From Pelagomonas calceolata (Eukaryota > Sar > Pelagophyceae > Pelagomonadales > Pelagomonadaceae), in assembly GCA_918797485.1 (NCBI GenBank), contig CAKKNE010000006.1, positions 3,534,001 to 3,598,000 on the forward strand: DNA of 64,000 nt, written 5' to 3'. Within the stretch, counting starts at the first letter, position 1, and each line of letters begins with the position of its first letter. The notes beneath the pieces are model-generated. The model worked only from the letters and a program-made list of their open reading frames with translations, was not told the origin of the DNA and did no database searches. The position numbers and the translations under genes are program-made. Positions 27,885 to 37,481 of this stretch are shown piece after piece.

Positions 27885-28008
27885 TTCTACTGCTTGTTTT
27901 TGGTTCTTGGCAGCGATGCGATCAATAACGAGCACTGCTATGACGTCGGCAGAGTTTTTGAGCCTAGCAAGCGAGCAAAGCTGGCGTCGGCCCGCGCGAG
28001 CTGCTCTT

Positions 28009-28030
28009 GCTAGTGTCTTTAAGCGCTAGC
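28009..28030 (+). promoter_or_regulatory. Promoter palindrome, copy 6
   Basis: Reads GCTAGTGTCTTTAAG, CGCTAGC. It is 125 bp from the start at 27884 and 265 bp from the start at 28295. Nothing else recognised in 27885-28294. Confidence 0.75.
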
Positions 28031-28294
28031 TGCCGCTTTTGCCCTCTTCGCGTCCTCCTCGTATACAAACAAGTTACTGTCGAATTGTTCTCGTTGCGAT
28101 CGATTTGATCGATTTGTGAGAGCTGCGCTGCTTTTATTGCTCGCAGGAGCCGGCCAAGACCGGCAGCCTCGACCCACCGCCCAAGTGCGCATCGAAGCGC
28201 GGGCAGCGAAAGCGCTGCCGCGGGAGCCGGAGCCACAAACAAGCACCGCTGCTGCCACCACAGACGAGCACAAGGACCAAAAGTCACCAGACAG

Positions 28295-29260
28295 ATGAAG
28301 CGCCGCGCGCCCGCCGACGCAGCGGCGCCGCGGCGCAGCGCCCGCAACGACCCGGCCCAGCGGGCCCGCGTCGCCCGCGAGCGCGCCGCCGCGCAGGACC
28401 GGAGGGAGCGGGAGGCGCTGGACAAAGCCCTGGAGGCCGAAGCGAGGCGCATCCAGAGGCTACCGGAGGTTGCTTTTGATGCGGCCGGGGCCGCCGCCTC
28501 CCCAGAAGGCCTCGCGCGCTGGAAATTGTCCGCCGCGGACCTCGAGGCGTTGCGCGGTGCCCAGGACGCGATCGCGGCGCAAATCGACAAGATGCCGTGG
28601 GCCGGCGGTTCTGATGATGGAGATAAACGCTGGCGGGGCTACGGCCTGCCGCCGGGCGCGCGGCGGCGGCTCGGCGCCTGGATGGGCGATAGGTTTCATT
28701 CCTTCGAGACGCCCTTGGAGTCGAGGGCGGCCGAGGCAGAACGGAACTGGAGGAGCTGCGCGGACTTTGTGCTGACCGAGGCCGTCGAAGGTGCGGCGCG
28801 GCGCTGCGCTGAAAATGCCTCAAAAGCGCTGCCCGCTCATGCCAGAGAGCTCGCCCCCGCGAACCTAGTCGCGCTCCAACCGAACGCGCACGCCGGCAAC
28901 CGGCACCTGCCGCGGCACCTGGACTGGCCGCGGCACGACGGCTTTGGCGCTGTGATCATCACGGTGGCCGTGCGCGGCGCCGGGACGGTGGTGCTCGAGG
29001 ACCGTGAAGGGAATATTGTCCGCTTCGACCTGCCGGAAGGCCACGCGTACTGCCTGGCCGGCGCCGCGCGGCACGCGTGGCTCCACGGCGTCGTCGGGTC
29101 GGACCCGGACCGCGAGTCGCTCAATTTGAGGTTCGGGCTCCACTCGCATGCGCGGGCCCGGGCCGAGGTTTATGAAAAGTGGGTCGACGCGGCCTGCGAT
29201 GCGGAGGGGCCGGCGGGGGACGACGGGCGCGGTGGGGGCGAGAGCGTGGCGCTTGTGTGA
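28295..29260 (+). CDS. AlkB-like 2-oxoglutarate/Fe(II) dioxygenase
   Basis: 321 residues. The N-terminal 60 residues are Ala/Arg-rich helix. The double-stranded beta-helix core carries the iron ligands in HLDWPRHD (H-x-D, about 207-209) and in RHAWLHGV, and the 2OG-binding arginine in LNLRFGLH. The phrase AVIITVAVRGAGTVVLED matches the AlkB sheet. Family members demethylate nucleic acids or hydroxylate proteins; this looks like a divergent ALKBH member and the substrate cannot be read. The N-terminus has no targeting signal. Confidence 0.75.
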   Translation: MKRRAPADAAAPRRSARNDPAQRARVARERAAAQDRREREALDKALEAEARRIQRLPEVAFDAAGAAASPEGLARWKLSAADLEALRGAQDAIAAQIDKMPWAGGSDDGDKRWRGYGLPPGARRRLGAWMGDRFHSFETPLESRAAEAERNWRSCADFVLTEAVEGAARRCAENASKALPAHARELAPANLVALQPNAHAGNRHLPRHLDWPRHDGFGAVIITVAVRGAGTVVLEDREGNIVRFDLPEGHAYCLAGAARHAWLHGVVGSDPDRESLNLRFGLHSHARARAEVYEKWVDAACDAEGPAGDDGRGGGESVALV

Positions 29261-29983
29261 CTGTTGCGTAATGTGCTGTGTTTACATAGTTCCATGGTTC
29301 GATCCCCGGCCCTGGGGCTGCTGCTCGGGCGAGTTGTACGATGAAACCCCCGGCGCGTTTTGAATTTTAAACTCGCGGTTTCTTCCGCCGGAGGTGTCTC
29401 AGGTGGACCTCGGAGTGCTCGTGAGTACCCTGGTGAGGCAAACTAGAGATTGCGCGCGGCGGACAAATCTAGTATGTCAATGGAGCTAGCTTTGATTTTA
29501 CTATTTTGCTGCGCGAACCCGTGCACCGCCCGCGTTTGCCCGCTGCGTCCTGGTTATACTTGAAACTCCTCAAAAACCTTCTTTGCCCCCAGTTCGCCGC
29601 GTGGCTGCGCGGGCGTGTCTTGCGGCGACTCAAATGAGGCGCGCCAGCTCATTTCAGCTGGGGCCGTCGTTGGCGGGTTCCGCTGCGCCGCGGTGGCCTC
29701 CCAGAGCTCGCCACGCAATGGAGCCACCCCTGACAGCCCCTGGCCGCCCACTGGCCGCTCCGCGGGCCCGGCGCAGCGGTCTGAGGCCCTCGTCGTGTTC
29801 GAACGGGACGCACGCCCCACGCTCCCGGAGCGCGGGCGCGCCTGCCACGACCTCGGCGGTCCCACGAGGCGCCACACACGCGACGATGGCGCCGGCCCCA
29901 CGACGCCCACACGCCGCCACCTACCAACGCCGCGCGCCACCTCGTTACCGCGACGCCCCCTCGCAGACCCCCCCTCGTCAACC
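29261..29983. other. 723-bp region upstream of ribonucleotide reductase R2
   Basis: The longest gap in the window. It holds an AT-richer patch (TTTTGAATTTTAAACTCG near 29358-29375) and a long R2-frame extension (29615-29983) without domain content, probably 5' leader. A tRNA-like B box at 29296 lacks a partner A box. The promoter palindrome is absent. Confidence 0.4.
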
Positions 29984-31156
29984 ATGGCCGCCCTCGAGTC
30001 CGGCATCAAGGACGTGACGAACATGATGGAATCGGCCACCCTCCAGAAGCCGAAGCGCGCGGCGTCGCCGCCCCCCCGACCCAAGTCGGCGCACAACTCG
30101 CCGGTCCGCAAGGCCCTCTTCGTGCCCAAGGGCGCGTCGGAGATGAAGAAGCGCGAGCTCGCGGGCTCGTACGAGGACTTCACGCCGGAGCCCTTACTGA
30201 TGGAGAACCCGAACCGCTTCGTGCTCTTCCCGATCGAACACGCTGATGTCTGGGCTATGTACAAGAAAGCTGAGGCCAGCTTCTGGACGGCGGAGGAGAT
30301 CGACCTCTGCCACGACATGAAGGATTGGGAGCAGAAGCTTAATGACAAGGAGCGCCACTTCATCTCGACGGTGCTCGCGTTCTTCGCCGCTAGCGATGGC
30401 ATCGTGAACGAAAACTTAGCCCAAAATTTCGCCACTGAGGTCCAGTGGGCCGAGGCGCGCTGCTTCTACGGCTTCCAGATCGCTATCGAGAATATTCATA
30501 GTGAGGTCTACTCACTCCTGATCGATACCTACATCCGCGACCAGACCAAGAAGGCCGAGTGCCTCAACGCCATCGAGACGATGCCTTGTGTTAAGAAGAA
30601 GGCTGATTGGGCCCTCCGCTGGTGCGACGCCGACCGCTCGTCCTTCGCCGAGCGCATCGTGGCCTTTGCCGCGGTGGAAGGCATCTTCTTCTCGGGCTCC
30701 TTCTGCGCCGTGTTTTGGTTGAAGAAGCGCGGCCTAATGCCGGGGCTCTGCTTCTCGAACGAGCTCATCTCGCGCGACGAAGGCATGCACTGCGACTTCG
30801 CCTGCTTATTGTATTCCAAGCTCCGCAACAAGCTCTCCGTCGAGACGCTCTACGAGTTGATTGGAGACGCCGTGACGATCGAGAAGGAGTTCGTGACGTC
30901 GGCCCTGCCCGTCGAGCTCATCGGCATGAACTCCAAGACGATGTGCACGTACATCGAGTTCTGCGCCGACCGCCTCCTCCTCGCGCTCGGCGCGCCCAAG
31001 CTCTACAACGCCGTCAACCCCTTCGACTGGATGGAGCTCATCTCGCTCCAGGGCAAGACGAACTTCTTCGAGAAGCGCGTCGGCGAGTACGCCAAGTCGG
31101 GCGTCGGCGTCAAGGAGGAGGACAAGCAGTTCACGACCGAGGACCTCGACTTCTAA
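29984..31156 (+). CDS. Ribonucleoside-diphosphate reductase small subunit (R2)
   Basis: 390 residues from [10 protein letters not shown], the same length as mouse R2. Di-iron ligands and radical site are intact: D111 in EEIDLCHD, E169 and H172 in [10 protein letters not shown], radical Tyr Y176 in the same segment, then E/H ligands in [12 protein letters not shown] and [11 protein letters not shown]. The C-terminus EDLDF supplies the aromatic-acidic tail that docks to R1. It provides the tyrosyl radical for dNTP synthesis. The N-terminal 60 residues are Pro/Ser/Lys-rich and contain no clear KEN box. Frame extension upstream to 29615 is not needed. Confidence 0.95.
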   Translation: MAALESGIKDVTNMMESATLQKPKRAASPPPRPKSAHNSPVRKALFVPKGASEMKKRELAGSYEDFTPEPLLMENPNRFVLFPIEHADVWAMYKKAEASFWTAEEIDLCHDMKDWEQKLNDKERHFISTVLAFFAASDGIVNENLAQNFATEVQWAEARCFYGFQIAIENIHSEVYSLLIDTYIRDQTKKAECLNAIETMPCVKKKADWALRWCDADRSSFAERIVAFAAVEGIFFSGSFCAVFWLKKRGLMPGLCFSNELISRDEGMHCDFACLLYSKLRNKLSVETLYELIGDAVTIEKEFVTSALPVELIGMNSKTMCTYIEFCADRLLLALGAPKLYNAVNPFDWMELISLQGKTNFFEKRVGEYAKSGVGVKEEDKQFTTEDLDF

Positions 31157-31232
31157 GCTGCCCGTCATCATGCCGTTCCCCGCGCGACGACCTAGATCCG
31201 CGAGTCGGGGGCACCTCACTAAGCTATTCGTG

Positions 31233-32037
31233 TTAATTTACGCCCTCGACGCGACAAGCCTCACCGCGAAGCGCGGCGCATAGATTGCACCCCCGCCGCA
31301 CCCTGTCGTGGTAGACACCCTCAGCCTCGACGCGCCGCACCACCACGGCCTCGTAGAATGCGTCGCAGGCGCCTTCACTCTCAGCGAGCCGTAAGACTGA
31401 AGAAGGGTCGTCGAGCACCAGGTGATAGGACACGCGTTCCCGGATGGCCGCGAAGACGCGGCGGAAGTAGTCCGCCAGACAAGACGCGCAGACGTGCTCG
31501 TCGTCGACTTTTCGAGCGCCAGCTCTGAGAGCCTCCAGGGCGTCCGGATCGGCGTTCGCCTTGTCCAGGGCCTCCGGCGCCGACGCCGCGTTTACCACCA
31601 GGTGCGTCGCGCCCTCTGTCAACCCTGGATAGTACCACTCGACGATTGGCGTGTCCCATAGGAGTACGATGGCGCCCGTCGCCCAGAGGTGGTTCAGGTT
31701 GCGCGAGTAGCTGCCGCCGGTCTGGCCCCTATATGCGTACAATCAATGGCGTATCAAGGGAAAGGACGCTGATACACATACGGTAAATTGAGCACGTACT
31801 TGTACGACGCGTAGTCCAGGGCGTCGGACCATTCGTTTGTAGACACCTGATCCGGGTACCTCACGACCAGGGAAGACGCCTCGTCCAACCAGGCCCGCTC
31901 CTCCCCAAAAACGCAGGTGTGGTTTATCGGAGGATCAACAATCTGCGAACACCTCACGTCGAACAAATCGGGACGCTTCGCCGACAGCGCCGCCCCGAGC
32001 AGCCGCGCGCGGTTGCCGCTGTTCACACGTTCGCAAT
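31233..32037 (-). CDS. GT90 (CAP10/POGLUT-like) glycosyltransferase, 5'-truncated
   Basis: Two exons, about 32037-31782 and 31728-31233, join in frame across a 53-nt intron (VLNLP then GQTGGSYSR). The product, about 250 residues, is the C-terminal half of a GT90 domain: RLLGAALSAKRPDLFDV, YKYVLNLPGQTGGSYSRNL and HLWATGAIVLLWDTPIVEW. The donor-binding N-terminal half, with the WRG-type motif, is not found upstream. The coding similarity stops at about 32037, where an antisense TPR remnant begins. The gene is therefore probably a fragment, unless a distant exon exists. Intact members add glucose or xylose in the secretory pathway. Confidence 0.6.
31729..31781 (-). other. 53-nt intron in the GT90 gene
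   Basis: GTATGTGTATCAG to GCATATAG, phase 2. It contains ATACGCCATTGATT, a weak relative of the intron core. Splicing joins two halves of a conserved GT90 block, which supports it. Confidence 0.75.
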
Positions 32038-32254
32038 GAGGGCGAATTACGCGGCAGTGCTCTACAATGACCCCGACGCCACGCTCGACGATCTCCGCGA
32101 GGCAGTGTCGACGCTCGAGGACGTGGTACAGATAATGAGGCGCGTTCTTGGAAAATCGCACCCGGCAGCAGTGCAGATTGAGACATCCCTGGGATACGCG
32201 CGAGCCGCGCTCCGCGCCCGCGAAACGCCGCCGCCGCCGCCGGGGAGCGCGTAA
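32017..32254 (+). pseudogene. Remnant of a kinesin-light-chain-like TPR gene
   Basis: The plus-strand reading FAMRANYAAVLYNDPDATLDDLREAVSTLED, then RRVLGKSHP and RAALRARE, is the typical last TPR unit and C-terminus of the kinesin-light-chain-like TPR proteins abundant in pelagophyte genomes. It ends in a normal stop (32254). All preceding repeats are missing. The 5' boundary overlaps the truncated end of the antisense GT90 gene, so this looks like a rearrangement junction. Confidence 0.6.
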
Positions 32255-32660
32255 GCAATGGTAGCATATCGCAGCTCGGACGAAAACCATCACAAGTCCC
32301 CACGCGCCGCGCTGCAGGGGACTTCGCGTCCGGGCCAAACCAGCCAAACACGGTCCCGCCGCCACGCGAGGCCTCCGCTCACCACAGCGGACTCTAATAA
32401 GCTTCAGACGTTGGTTGAACAGGCTACTAGGAATAAGGGGAGAGCGGAGTGCCCTCGATCGAGAGCGTCGACACAGAAACGAGACCACGTTCGAGCACGC
32501 GGCCGCCGCGCCCGCCACGGCCGTGGGACAAGCGCTCCGCACGCATTACCCACCGCCGCAACAGCCCGCACGCCAAACGGTGCCATTCGCTGCGCCAACA
32601 AGTACAACACGCAGCCCCGCGTCGCTACAACACGCAGCCCCGCGCCGCCGCGGCGCCGCG
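32255..32660. other. Gap between TPR remnant and PPTase start
   Basis: 406 bp. The PPTase frame stays open upstream to 32415, but the stretch is low-complexity (repeated ACAACACGCAGCCCCGCG) and precedes the best Met. No other feature seen. Confidence 0.4.
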
Positions 32661-33758
32661 ATGCTTCCAAAGCTGGAGAAGCCGCGCAGCCCCACGAGCA
32701 TCCTCGAGAGTGCAGCAGCCGCCGTGGCCCTCGTCGTCACCGCGCGGCGCGGCCTCGTCGTCCGCGCGGGCGTCGAACTCAAGTCAGCAGAGGTCGCGAA
32801 ACTAGACAAGGGCGTGCGCTGCTTGGCTGATGAGGAACGGGACAGTGATGGCAAAAGACGAGTGCGTTTGATAAACCCCATCAAGGGCTGGGCCTCGCGG
32901 AAGTGCCTGCGCGCGGCGTGGGCCGAGGAGGCGAAAGCGACGGGCTGCGTGCGCTGGGTCGTCGATGTTATGAAGTGGACTCCATCTGATCAGGAATTCG
33001 ACTTCCTGCTCGCATTGATCCCGGAGGCGCCCGAGCGCGACGCCGTGACGCGCTACAAGCAGGTCGACGACCGCAAGCGCGCCCTCGTCAGTCGCTTGTT
33101 GATCCGACGCTGCGCGTCACTATGTCTCAACCTCGACCAGCTCGCCTCGATCAAAGTCGCGCGAACGAAAGGTAGAAAGCCCTTCCTCAAACATGCGACC
33201 AAGCCTGATGATCGTCTTAATTTCAACGTGAACGTGTCCCACGAGGGCCGTTATGTGGTCCTGGCGGCGGAGCCCTGGTGCCTCTGTGGGATTGACGTCG
33301 CGGCGCCCCGCGACACCAAGCTCGACTCGTTGAAGCAGACGCTGACGGCGACGGAGTGGGCCTTCGTGGATGGCGACGACAAGCGGTTCCGAGCGTTGTG
33401 GGCCTGCAAGGAGGCCTTCACGAAGGCGCGCGGCGACGGGCTGGGGTTTCCGTTCGCAGACGCGGAGTTTACTCTGATCTATGATGGAGACGCCTCCTTC
33501 GAAGCTTCTGTCGCGGTTGATGGTGCCACATTGCCCGACTGGCGGTTTCGCGGAGAGACTCTGAATGACCACGTCTGCGTCGCGGCGCGCGGACCCGTAT
33601 CTGCGATAGTGGACGGCGAGGGCGCCTTCCGCCGCACGATGGCCGCGCCCTTGCCGGCGGGCGCCCTCGACGCGCCCTGGCCCGCCTTCTCATATCTAAC
33701 GCCGCGGGACCTCGTGCCCGACGGCCGCGCGGCCGCGCTCGCCGCGCTCTCTAGCTAG
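32661..33758 (+). CDS. SH3-like domain fused to 4'-phosphopantetheinyl transferase
   Basis: 365 residues from MLPKLEKPRS. An SH3b-like domain (about 27-84: RGLVVRAGVELKSAEVAKL, INPIKGWASRK) precedes an Sfp/AASDHPPT-type transferase: FNVNVSHEGRYVVLA, the magnesium-binding GIDVAAP (about 210) and WACKEAFTKARGDGLGF (about 247-263). It would transfer phosphopantetheine from CoA onto carrier proteins of fatty acid or polyketide synthases. The fusion is unusual; the family normally lacks an SH3 part. No obvious targeting peptide. Confidence 0.82.
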   Translation: MLPKLEKPRSPTSILESAAAAVALVVTARRGLVVRAGVELKSAEVAKLDKGVRCLADEERDSDGKRRVRLINPIKGWASRKCLRAAWAEEAKATGCVRWVVDVMKWTPSDQEFDFLLALIPEAPERDAVTRYKQVDDRKRALVSRLLIRRCASLCLNLDQLASIKVARTKGRKPFLKHATKPDDRLNFNVNVSHEGRYVVLAAEPWCLCGIDVAAPRDTKLDSLKQTLTATEWAFVDGDDKRFRALWACKEAFTKARGDGLGFPFADAEFTLIYDGDASFEASVAVDGATLPDWRFRGETLNDHVCVAARGPVSAIVDGEGAFRRTMAAPLPAGALDAPWPAFSYLTPRDLVPDGRAAALAALSS

Positions 33759-33807
33759 CTGCTCCCTGCCCCTCTCCCCCTGTCGTCTAAGAACTTGTAT
33801 ACAAATG

Positions 33808-34539
33808 TTATTTCGGCCTACGGAGCGTCGCGAGCACCGCGTCCTTCGACAGCTTCTCGCCCGCCAGGGGCTCGCTTGTCACCCGAAAGCCGTGCTCGTC
33901 GGCGCAACGGTCGAAGAAGGTCTGCTCGCGGCCGTGGCGGACTTTGTAGCCGATAATTGCGTCCGTGGCGAAGAACGCGAGCGTATCAGCCAGAGCCGCG
34001 TACTGCGACGGCTCGTAGAGGACCTCGGACGCGACGACGAGGTCGAACGGCGGCTCCGACCGAAAAGCGTCGAGATCGTCGGCGTCGCCCCAGAGCAGCT
34101 TCTCGGCGCGCGCCGTCGGCGCGTCGTTGAGCGCGACGTTCCGCCGCAGGAACTCGAGCGTCGAGATACTATCAGCGCCTTTGCTGAAGCGCGTCGGCAG
34201 GCCCGGGTCCGTCAGCGTGACCTCGGCTTTCGTCGCCAGCGCGAGGCCGATGCCCAACAGCCCGACGCCGCTGCCCAGCTCGAGGACCCGCGGCGGCCGC
34301 CCCAGCGTTGTTTCGAGAGCCGGCACGGTCGCCTCAGATAAATGCTGCAGCAAGGGCACGGCGCAGGGCCAGGGCCGCAGGCCCGACCGGTCCGCCACGC
34401 GCTGGCCCTGGCGCGGCTGCGGGACCGGTGTGTCGAAGTAGTGCTGATCGTACGTGACGGACACGCGGCCGACGTCAACGGTCGTTCGTGTTATCGCGGA
34501 CGCGGTGGCAACCACATGGCACAATATGTGCGCTCGCAT
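33808..34539 (-). CDS. METTL21/FAM86-type methyltransferase
   Basis: 243 residues from MRAHILCH. The Rossmann SAM site is RVLELGSGVGLLGIGLALA, with LTDP as the second strand and a post-II LEFLRRNVALND. The family motif (D/E)xxY appears as VVASEVLYEPSQY. These enzymes trimethylate lysines in elongation factors and chaperones. The first 20 residues are hydrophobic and could be a targeting signal. The target is unknown. Confidence 0.78.
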   Translation of the reverse strand: MRAHILCHVVATASAITRTTVDVGRVSVTYDQHYFDTPVPQPRQGQRVADRSGLRPWPCAVPLLQHLSEATVPALETTLGRPPRVLELGSGVGLLGIGLALATKAEVTLTDPGLPTRFSKGADSISTLEFLRRNVALNDAPTARAEKLLWGDADDLDAFRSEPPFDLVVASEVLYEPSQYAALADTLAFFATDAIIGYKVRHGREQTFFDRCADEHGFRVTSEPLAGEKLSKDAVLATLRRPK

Positions 34540-34715
34540 GGCCGCCTTGCCTCTGCAGTGGTGCGAGGCTCTCCGGACGCTCTCGTGATTTACGGCTATG
34601 GAGCCGCCGAACGGATGCAAATTGCGGCCGCGGCTATGGCAGGAGACCGTGAACGAACACTTGCGCAGCCTTAGATGGTGTCCGGTCTCTCACACAAGCG
34701 GCTCGGCGTCTTTGG

Positions 34716-34738
34716 GCTAGTGTCTTACGGTCGCTAGC
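34716..34738 (+). promoter_or_regulatory. Promoter palindrome, copy 7
   Basis: Reads GCTAGTGTCTTAC, GGT, CGCTAGC. It is 177 bp from the start at 34539 and 114 bp from the start at 34852. TTGCGTCGACGGCGGCG at about 34748 recalls the intron core. Confidence 0.8.
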
Positions 34739-34851
34739 TAGAAGCTATTGCGTCGACGGCGGCGCCTCCTGCTGATACTAGACTGTGTGCAAGCGCTGGA
34801 GTTCAAGCTTTCACCCGCCACACGCTTACTGCGATCGCTGGTGCGCTGAGA

Positions 34852-37260
34852 TTGGGAGCACTGCAAGCAAGCAAAAAGAAGCAGATGGCCGCCGAGCGCC
34901 GCAGCGGCGCCGCGGCAAGGTGCTGGCAGGCGTGCACGGCCTGGTGCGCACTGCCGGCCGCATGGGTCGGCGTCGCGGTCCTCGTCGCCGTCGGCTGCCT
35001 CCTCGGCTCCTTACAGGTCGCCGTGGCGCTGGTCGTACTGATCTTCTCCCCGATTCTGCGACGGTGCATGCTCGCTCTGGTAAGACACGTCTACCCGACG
35101 GAGGCCGGCCGCATCCACGTCTGGAGTCTGCTGTGGTTGAGAAGGTGGTGGTTGAGAGATAGGCGCCACGCGCGACCGTTACGAGTAGACTTACGCCCCC
35201 ATTGCAACGACGAAGAAAGGTGGGTGGCGTCCGACGCCGAGCCGCGGTGCTCCATCCACATTGTCGCTGGTTTACTGGACAACTACAGTTATATTCTCGT
35301 GGATAGGACCTCGGAAGATGTCCTGACGTGTTGTATTGTGGACCCGGGCGACGCCGACGCCGTCCTCGAGGCCCTAGCTGAATTGAGAGAGCAGCACTAC
35401 GACCGCACAAGCACCGGGGTACGCGTCGAGTCCATCCTCGTCACGCACAAGCACTGGGACCATCAGGCCGGGGTGAGGAAATTAGTGAGAGTGGAGCACA
35501 TCACCCAGGTCTTCGCCGGTCAAAATGAACCGGTCAAGGGCGTGACGCACAAACTAAAACCGTACGAGCGGTTTAGTGTAGGCTCGTTGATTCTGGAAGC
35601 CGTACCGAGCCCCTGCCACACGCAGGGCCACACGATGTTCGCCTTACTTGACTCAAGTGAAGGAAGAGTCGAAGCTTTATTTTCAGGAGACACCTTATTT
35701 TGTGGCGGGTGCGGCGCGCCCTTCGAAGGGCCTTCAGAGCACGTCGCGTACAACTTCCGGGCCTTGTATCATAGATGTGATGACGCCACGTTACTTTTCC
35801 CGGGCCACGAGTACTCGGAAACGTTACTGTTGGAGTATTTTGGAGGAGGACAGCCAACACCAGGCACGGCGAGACACTTCTCGGCGCTCTGCGACGCGCT
35901 GCAGCGGACGCGCGACCGGCTGGCTCATTCATTACCGTCGGTACCCGTCGTGCTCGGGGACGAGGTCATGTACAACCAGCACTTTTTGAGTTTACACTCT
36001 TCGGTTGGTGTGGTGTGCGACGCGTGGCGCGTGTTTAGTAGAGCGGTGTTGCGGCAGGCTTCACAATACAGTCAGCCGCCGGAGGCGCCGCAGCGCACGG
36101 CGTCCACTCTGAGAAGGTTGCTCGAGGGCGTGCAGCAGCCGATGCTCGAGAGCGGCGCGCCGCCGGCCGCCGACGCGACGCCGGCCGACGCCGACCCTTT
36201 GCTCGAGGCGTCCTTCACCGAGGAGGACCACGCTTTGGAATTGGTGGATCTCGCGCGGCCGCGGCAACGGCGACCCACACGAGACGTCGTCCGCCACCGC
36301 GTGGTCTGTCGGAGGAACTGGAAGCCCGGAGATAGGGTGCAGTTGCGGGTCTCCGGCGTCGACTTGGAGTGTACGGTGCCGGACGGCGCGAGCCCTGGTC
36401 AGGAGTTCGTTGCAAGGGTAGAGAGAGCTCGCCTGCCTTCGCTCATTGCACTCGATAGGAGGGATTTTGATCCATCCATGCAGCGCGTCTGGCGCCGCGA
36501 TTTGGAGAGGTTGCAGTCCTTACTCCAAGCACAACGCTACGACCGCGCCGATACTCTCTCGAGGAAGCTGTTGGGGGACCCTTTGAGGGATGCGCGGGAC
36601 TGGTCGCAGACGCCGGGGAGTGCTGCCAAACGTAGAGCCACGACGCACCTCGCGCCGGCGCACTACCATACGAGCGACGAGCCGCAGGCCGACGCCGCCG
36701 CCGCGTTATTAGACGAGGAGCCCTGGGATGCCGGTGATGTGGATCTGAGAGCGACGGCCCCCTTCGACGACGGGGGCTTCGCCGACGCGTCCAATCATCA
36801 ACGGCGTCCGCTGCCCGTCGCGACGGCCTACGGCGACATCATGACCCGGGAGTCCTTCCTCTTCGATCCCTCGTCTCCCTCAAATTGGCGCGAGGAACTG
36901 CGCGAGGCGTCGCATCTGCGAGCGGCCTTGGCGTGCCTGGCTTCCCTAAACCACCGCGACGGCGACCCTACTCTTTTCCGGGATTTGGAGGGTGAGGAGG
37001 ACGACGCCGAGTGCACGGACGCGGACTTGAGACGGGCATTGACAACCTTAGGGTCGCGGCCCCTGACGCACGCCCAGGTCACGGATCTGCTGGCCGTGGC
37101 GGCCTTGTGTGGGGCGGCCGACGGCGGCGCGCCCTCGTCGCGGCGCCGCGGCGGCGCGCCCGTGCCCGTGCGCGCGCGGCGCCTCGCTTCCGTGTTGGCG
37201 ACGGACCGCGGGGTTGAGGTCGCGAAGCCGCGAAGGTTTTGTGGGTGTTGCGCGGTTTGA
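34852..37260 (+). CDS. Membrane-anchored glyoxalase II-like metallo-beta-lactamase with long C-terminal extension
   Basis: 802 residues (791 if started at 34885). Hydrophobic spans at about 35-66 anchor the protein. The metallo-beta-lactamase domain (about 130-340) has THKHWDH (199-205), CHTQGHT, FSGDTLF and FPGHEYS, giving all glyoxalase II zinc ligands, so it is probably an active thioesterase. The remaining 450 residues hold no named domain but include HRVVCRRNWKPGDRVQLRVSG, a helical DLERLQSLLQAQRYDRADTLSRKLL and an EF-hand-like stretch near 720-760. The last residues are CGCCAV, and CCAV fits a CaaX prenylation box. Confidence 0.72.
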   Translation: MGALQASKKKQMAAERRSGAAARCWQACTAWCALPAAWVGVAVLVAVGCLLGSLQVAVALVVLIFSPILRRCMLALVRHVYPTEAGRIHVWSLLWLRRWWLRDRRHARPLRVDLRPHCNDEERWVASDAEPRCSIHIVAGLLDNYSYILVDRTSEDVLTCCIVDPGDADAVLEALAELREQHYDRTSTGVRVESILVTHKHWDHQAGVRKLVRVEHITQVFAGQNEPVKGVTHKLKPYERFSVGSLILEAVPSPCHTQGHTMFALLDSSEGRVEALFSGDTLFCGGCGAPFEGPSEHVAYNFRALYHRCDDATLLFPGHEYSETLLLEYFGGGQPTPGTARHFSALCDALQRTRDRLAHSLPSVPVVLGDEVMYNQHFLSLHSSVGVVCDAWRVFSRAVLRQASQYSQPPEAPQRTASTLRRLLEGVQQPMLESGAPPAADATPADADPLLEASFTEEDHALELVDLARPRQRRPTRDVVRHRVVCRRNWKPGDRVQLRVSGVDLECTVPDGASPGQEFVARVERARLPSLIALDRRDFDPSMQRVWRRDLERLQSLLQAQRYDRADTLSRKLLGDPLRDARDWSQTPGSAAKRRATTHLAPAHYHTSDEPQADAAAALLDEEPWDAGDVDLRATAPFDDGGFADASNHQRRPLPVATAYGDIMTRESFLFDPSSPSNWREELREASHLRAALACLASLNHRDGDPTLFRDLEGEEDDAECTDADLRRALTTLGSRPLTHAQVTDLLAVAALCGAADGGAPSSRRRGGAPVPVRARRLASVLATDRGVEVAKPRRFCGCCAV

Positions 37261-37368
37261 GGCCCCCCAGCCTTCTTCGCTCCGCTATTTTTTAGGTGTG
37301 TTCTAACTAATGTCGTGATAACATAGCGCCCGGGTTTTGCACCTTGTCAAAACACGTTTTACAGCGCT

Positions 37369-37392
37369 GCGCGTGAAGTCAGCTTCACGCGC
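37369..37392. repeat. Perfect hairpin between two same-strand genes
   Basis: GCGCGTGAAG, loop TCAG, CTTCACGCGC: a 10-bp stem with a 4-nt loop, 109 bp after the lactamase-fold gene stop and 90 bp before the next start. It may be a transcript-end structure or an operator; no function is shown. Confidence 0.6.
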
Positions 37393-37481
37393 GTGAGAGC
37401 CGCGGCGCGACGCCATCGGTGCGACAAACTAACCGCTGTAGCTGAAACTGGGCCACACTGTCATCCTGGCCCATTGGTAAA

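Noticed and set aside
29296-29306. tRNA-like B box (GGTTCGATCCC)
   Set aside because: No A box at the right distance and no acceptor-stem pairing.
31919-32016. 5' part of the plus-strand frame before the TPR remnant as coding
   Set aside because: It is antisense to the conserved GT90 segment and shows no TPR pattern.
33754-33764. GCTAGCTGC-like strings near 26485 and 33754 as promoter palindromes
   Set aside because: They lack the GTGTCTTAC middle and lie at gene ends rather than in promoters.
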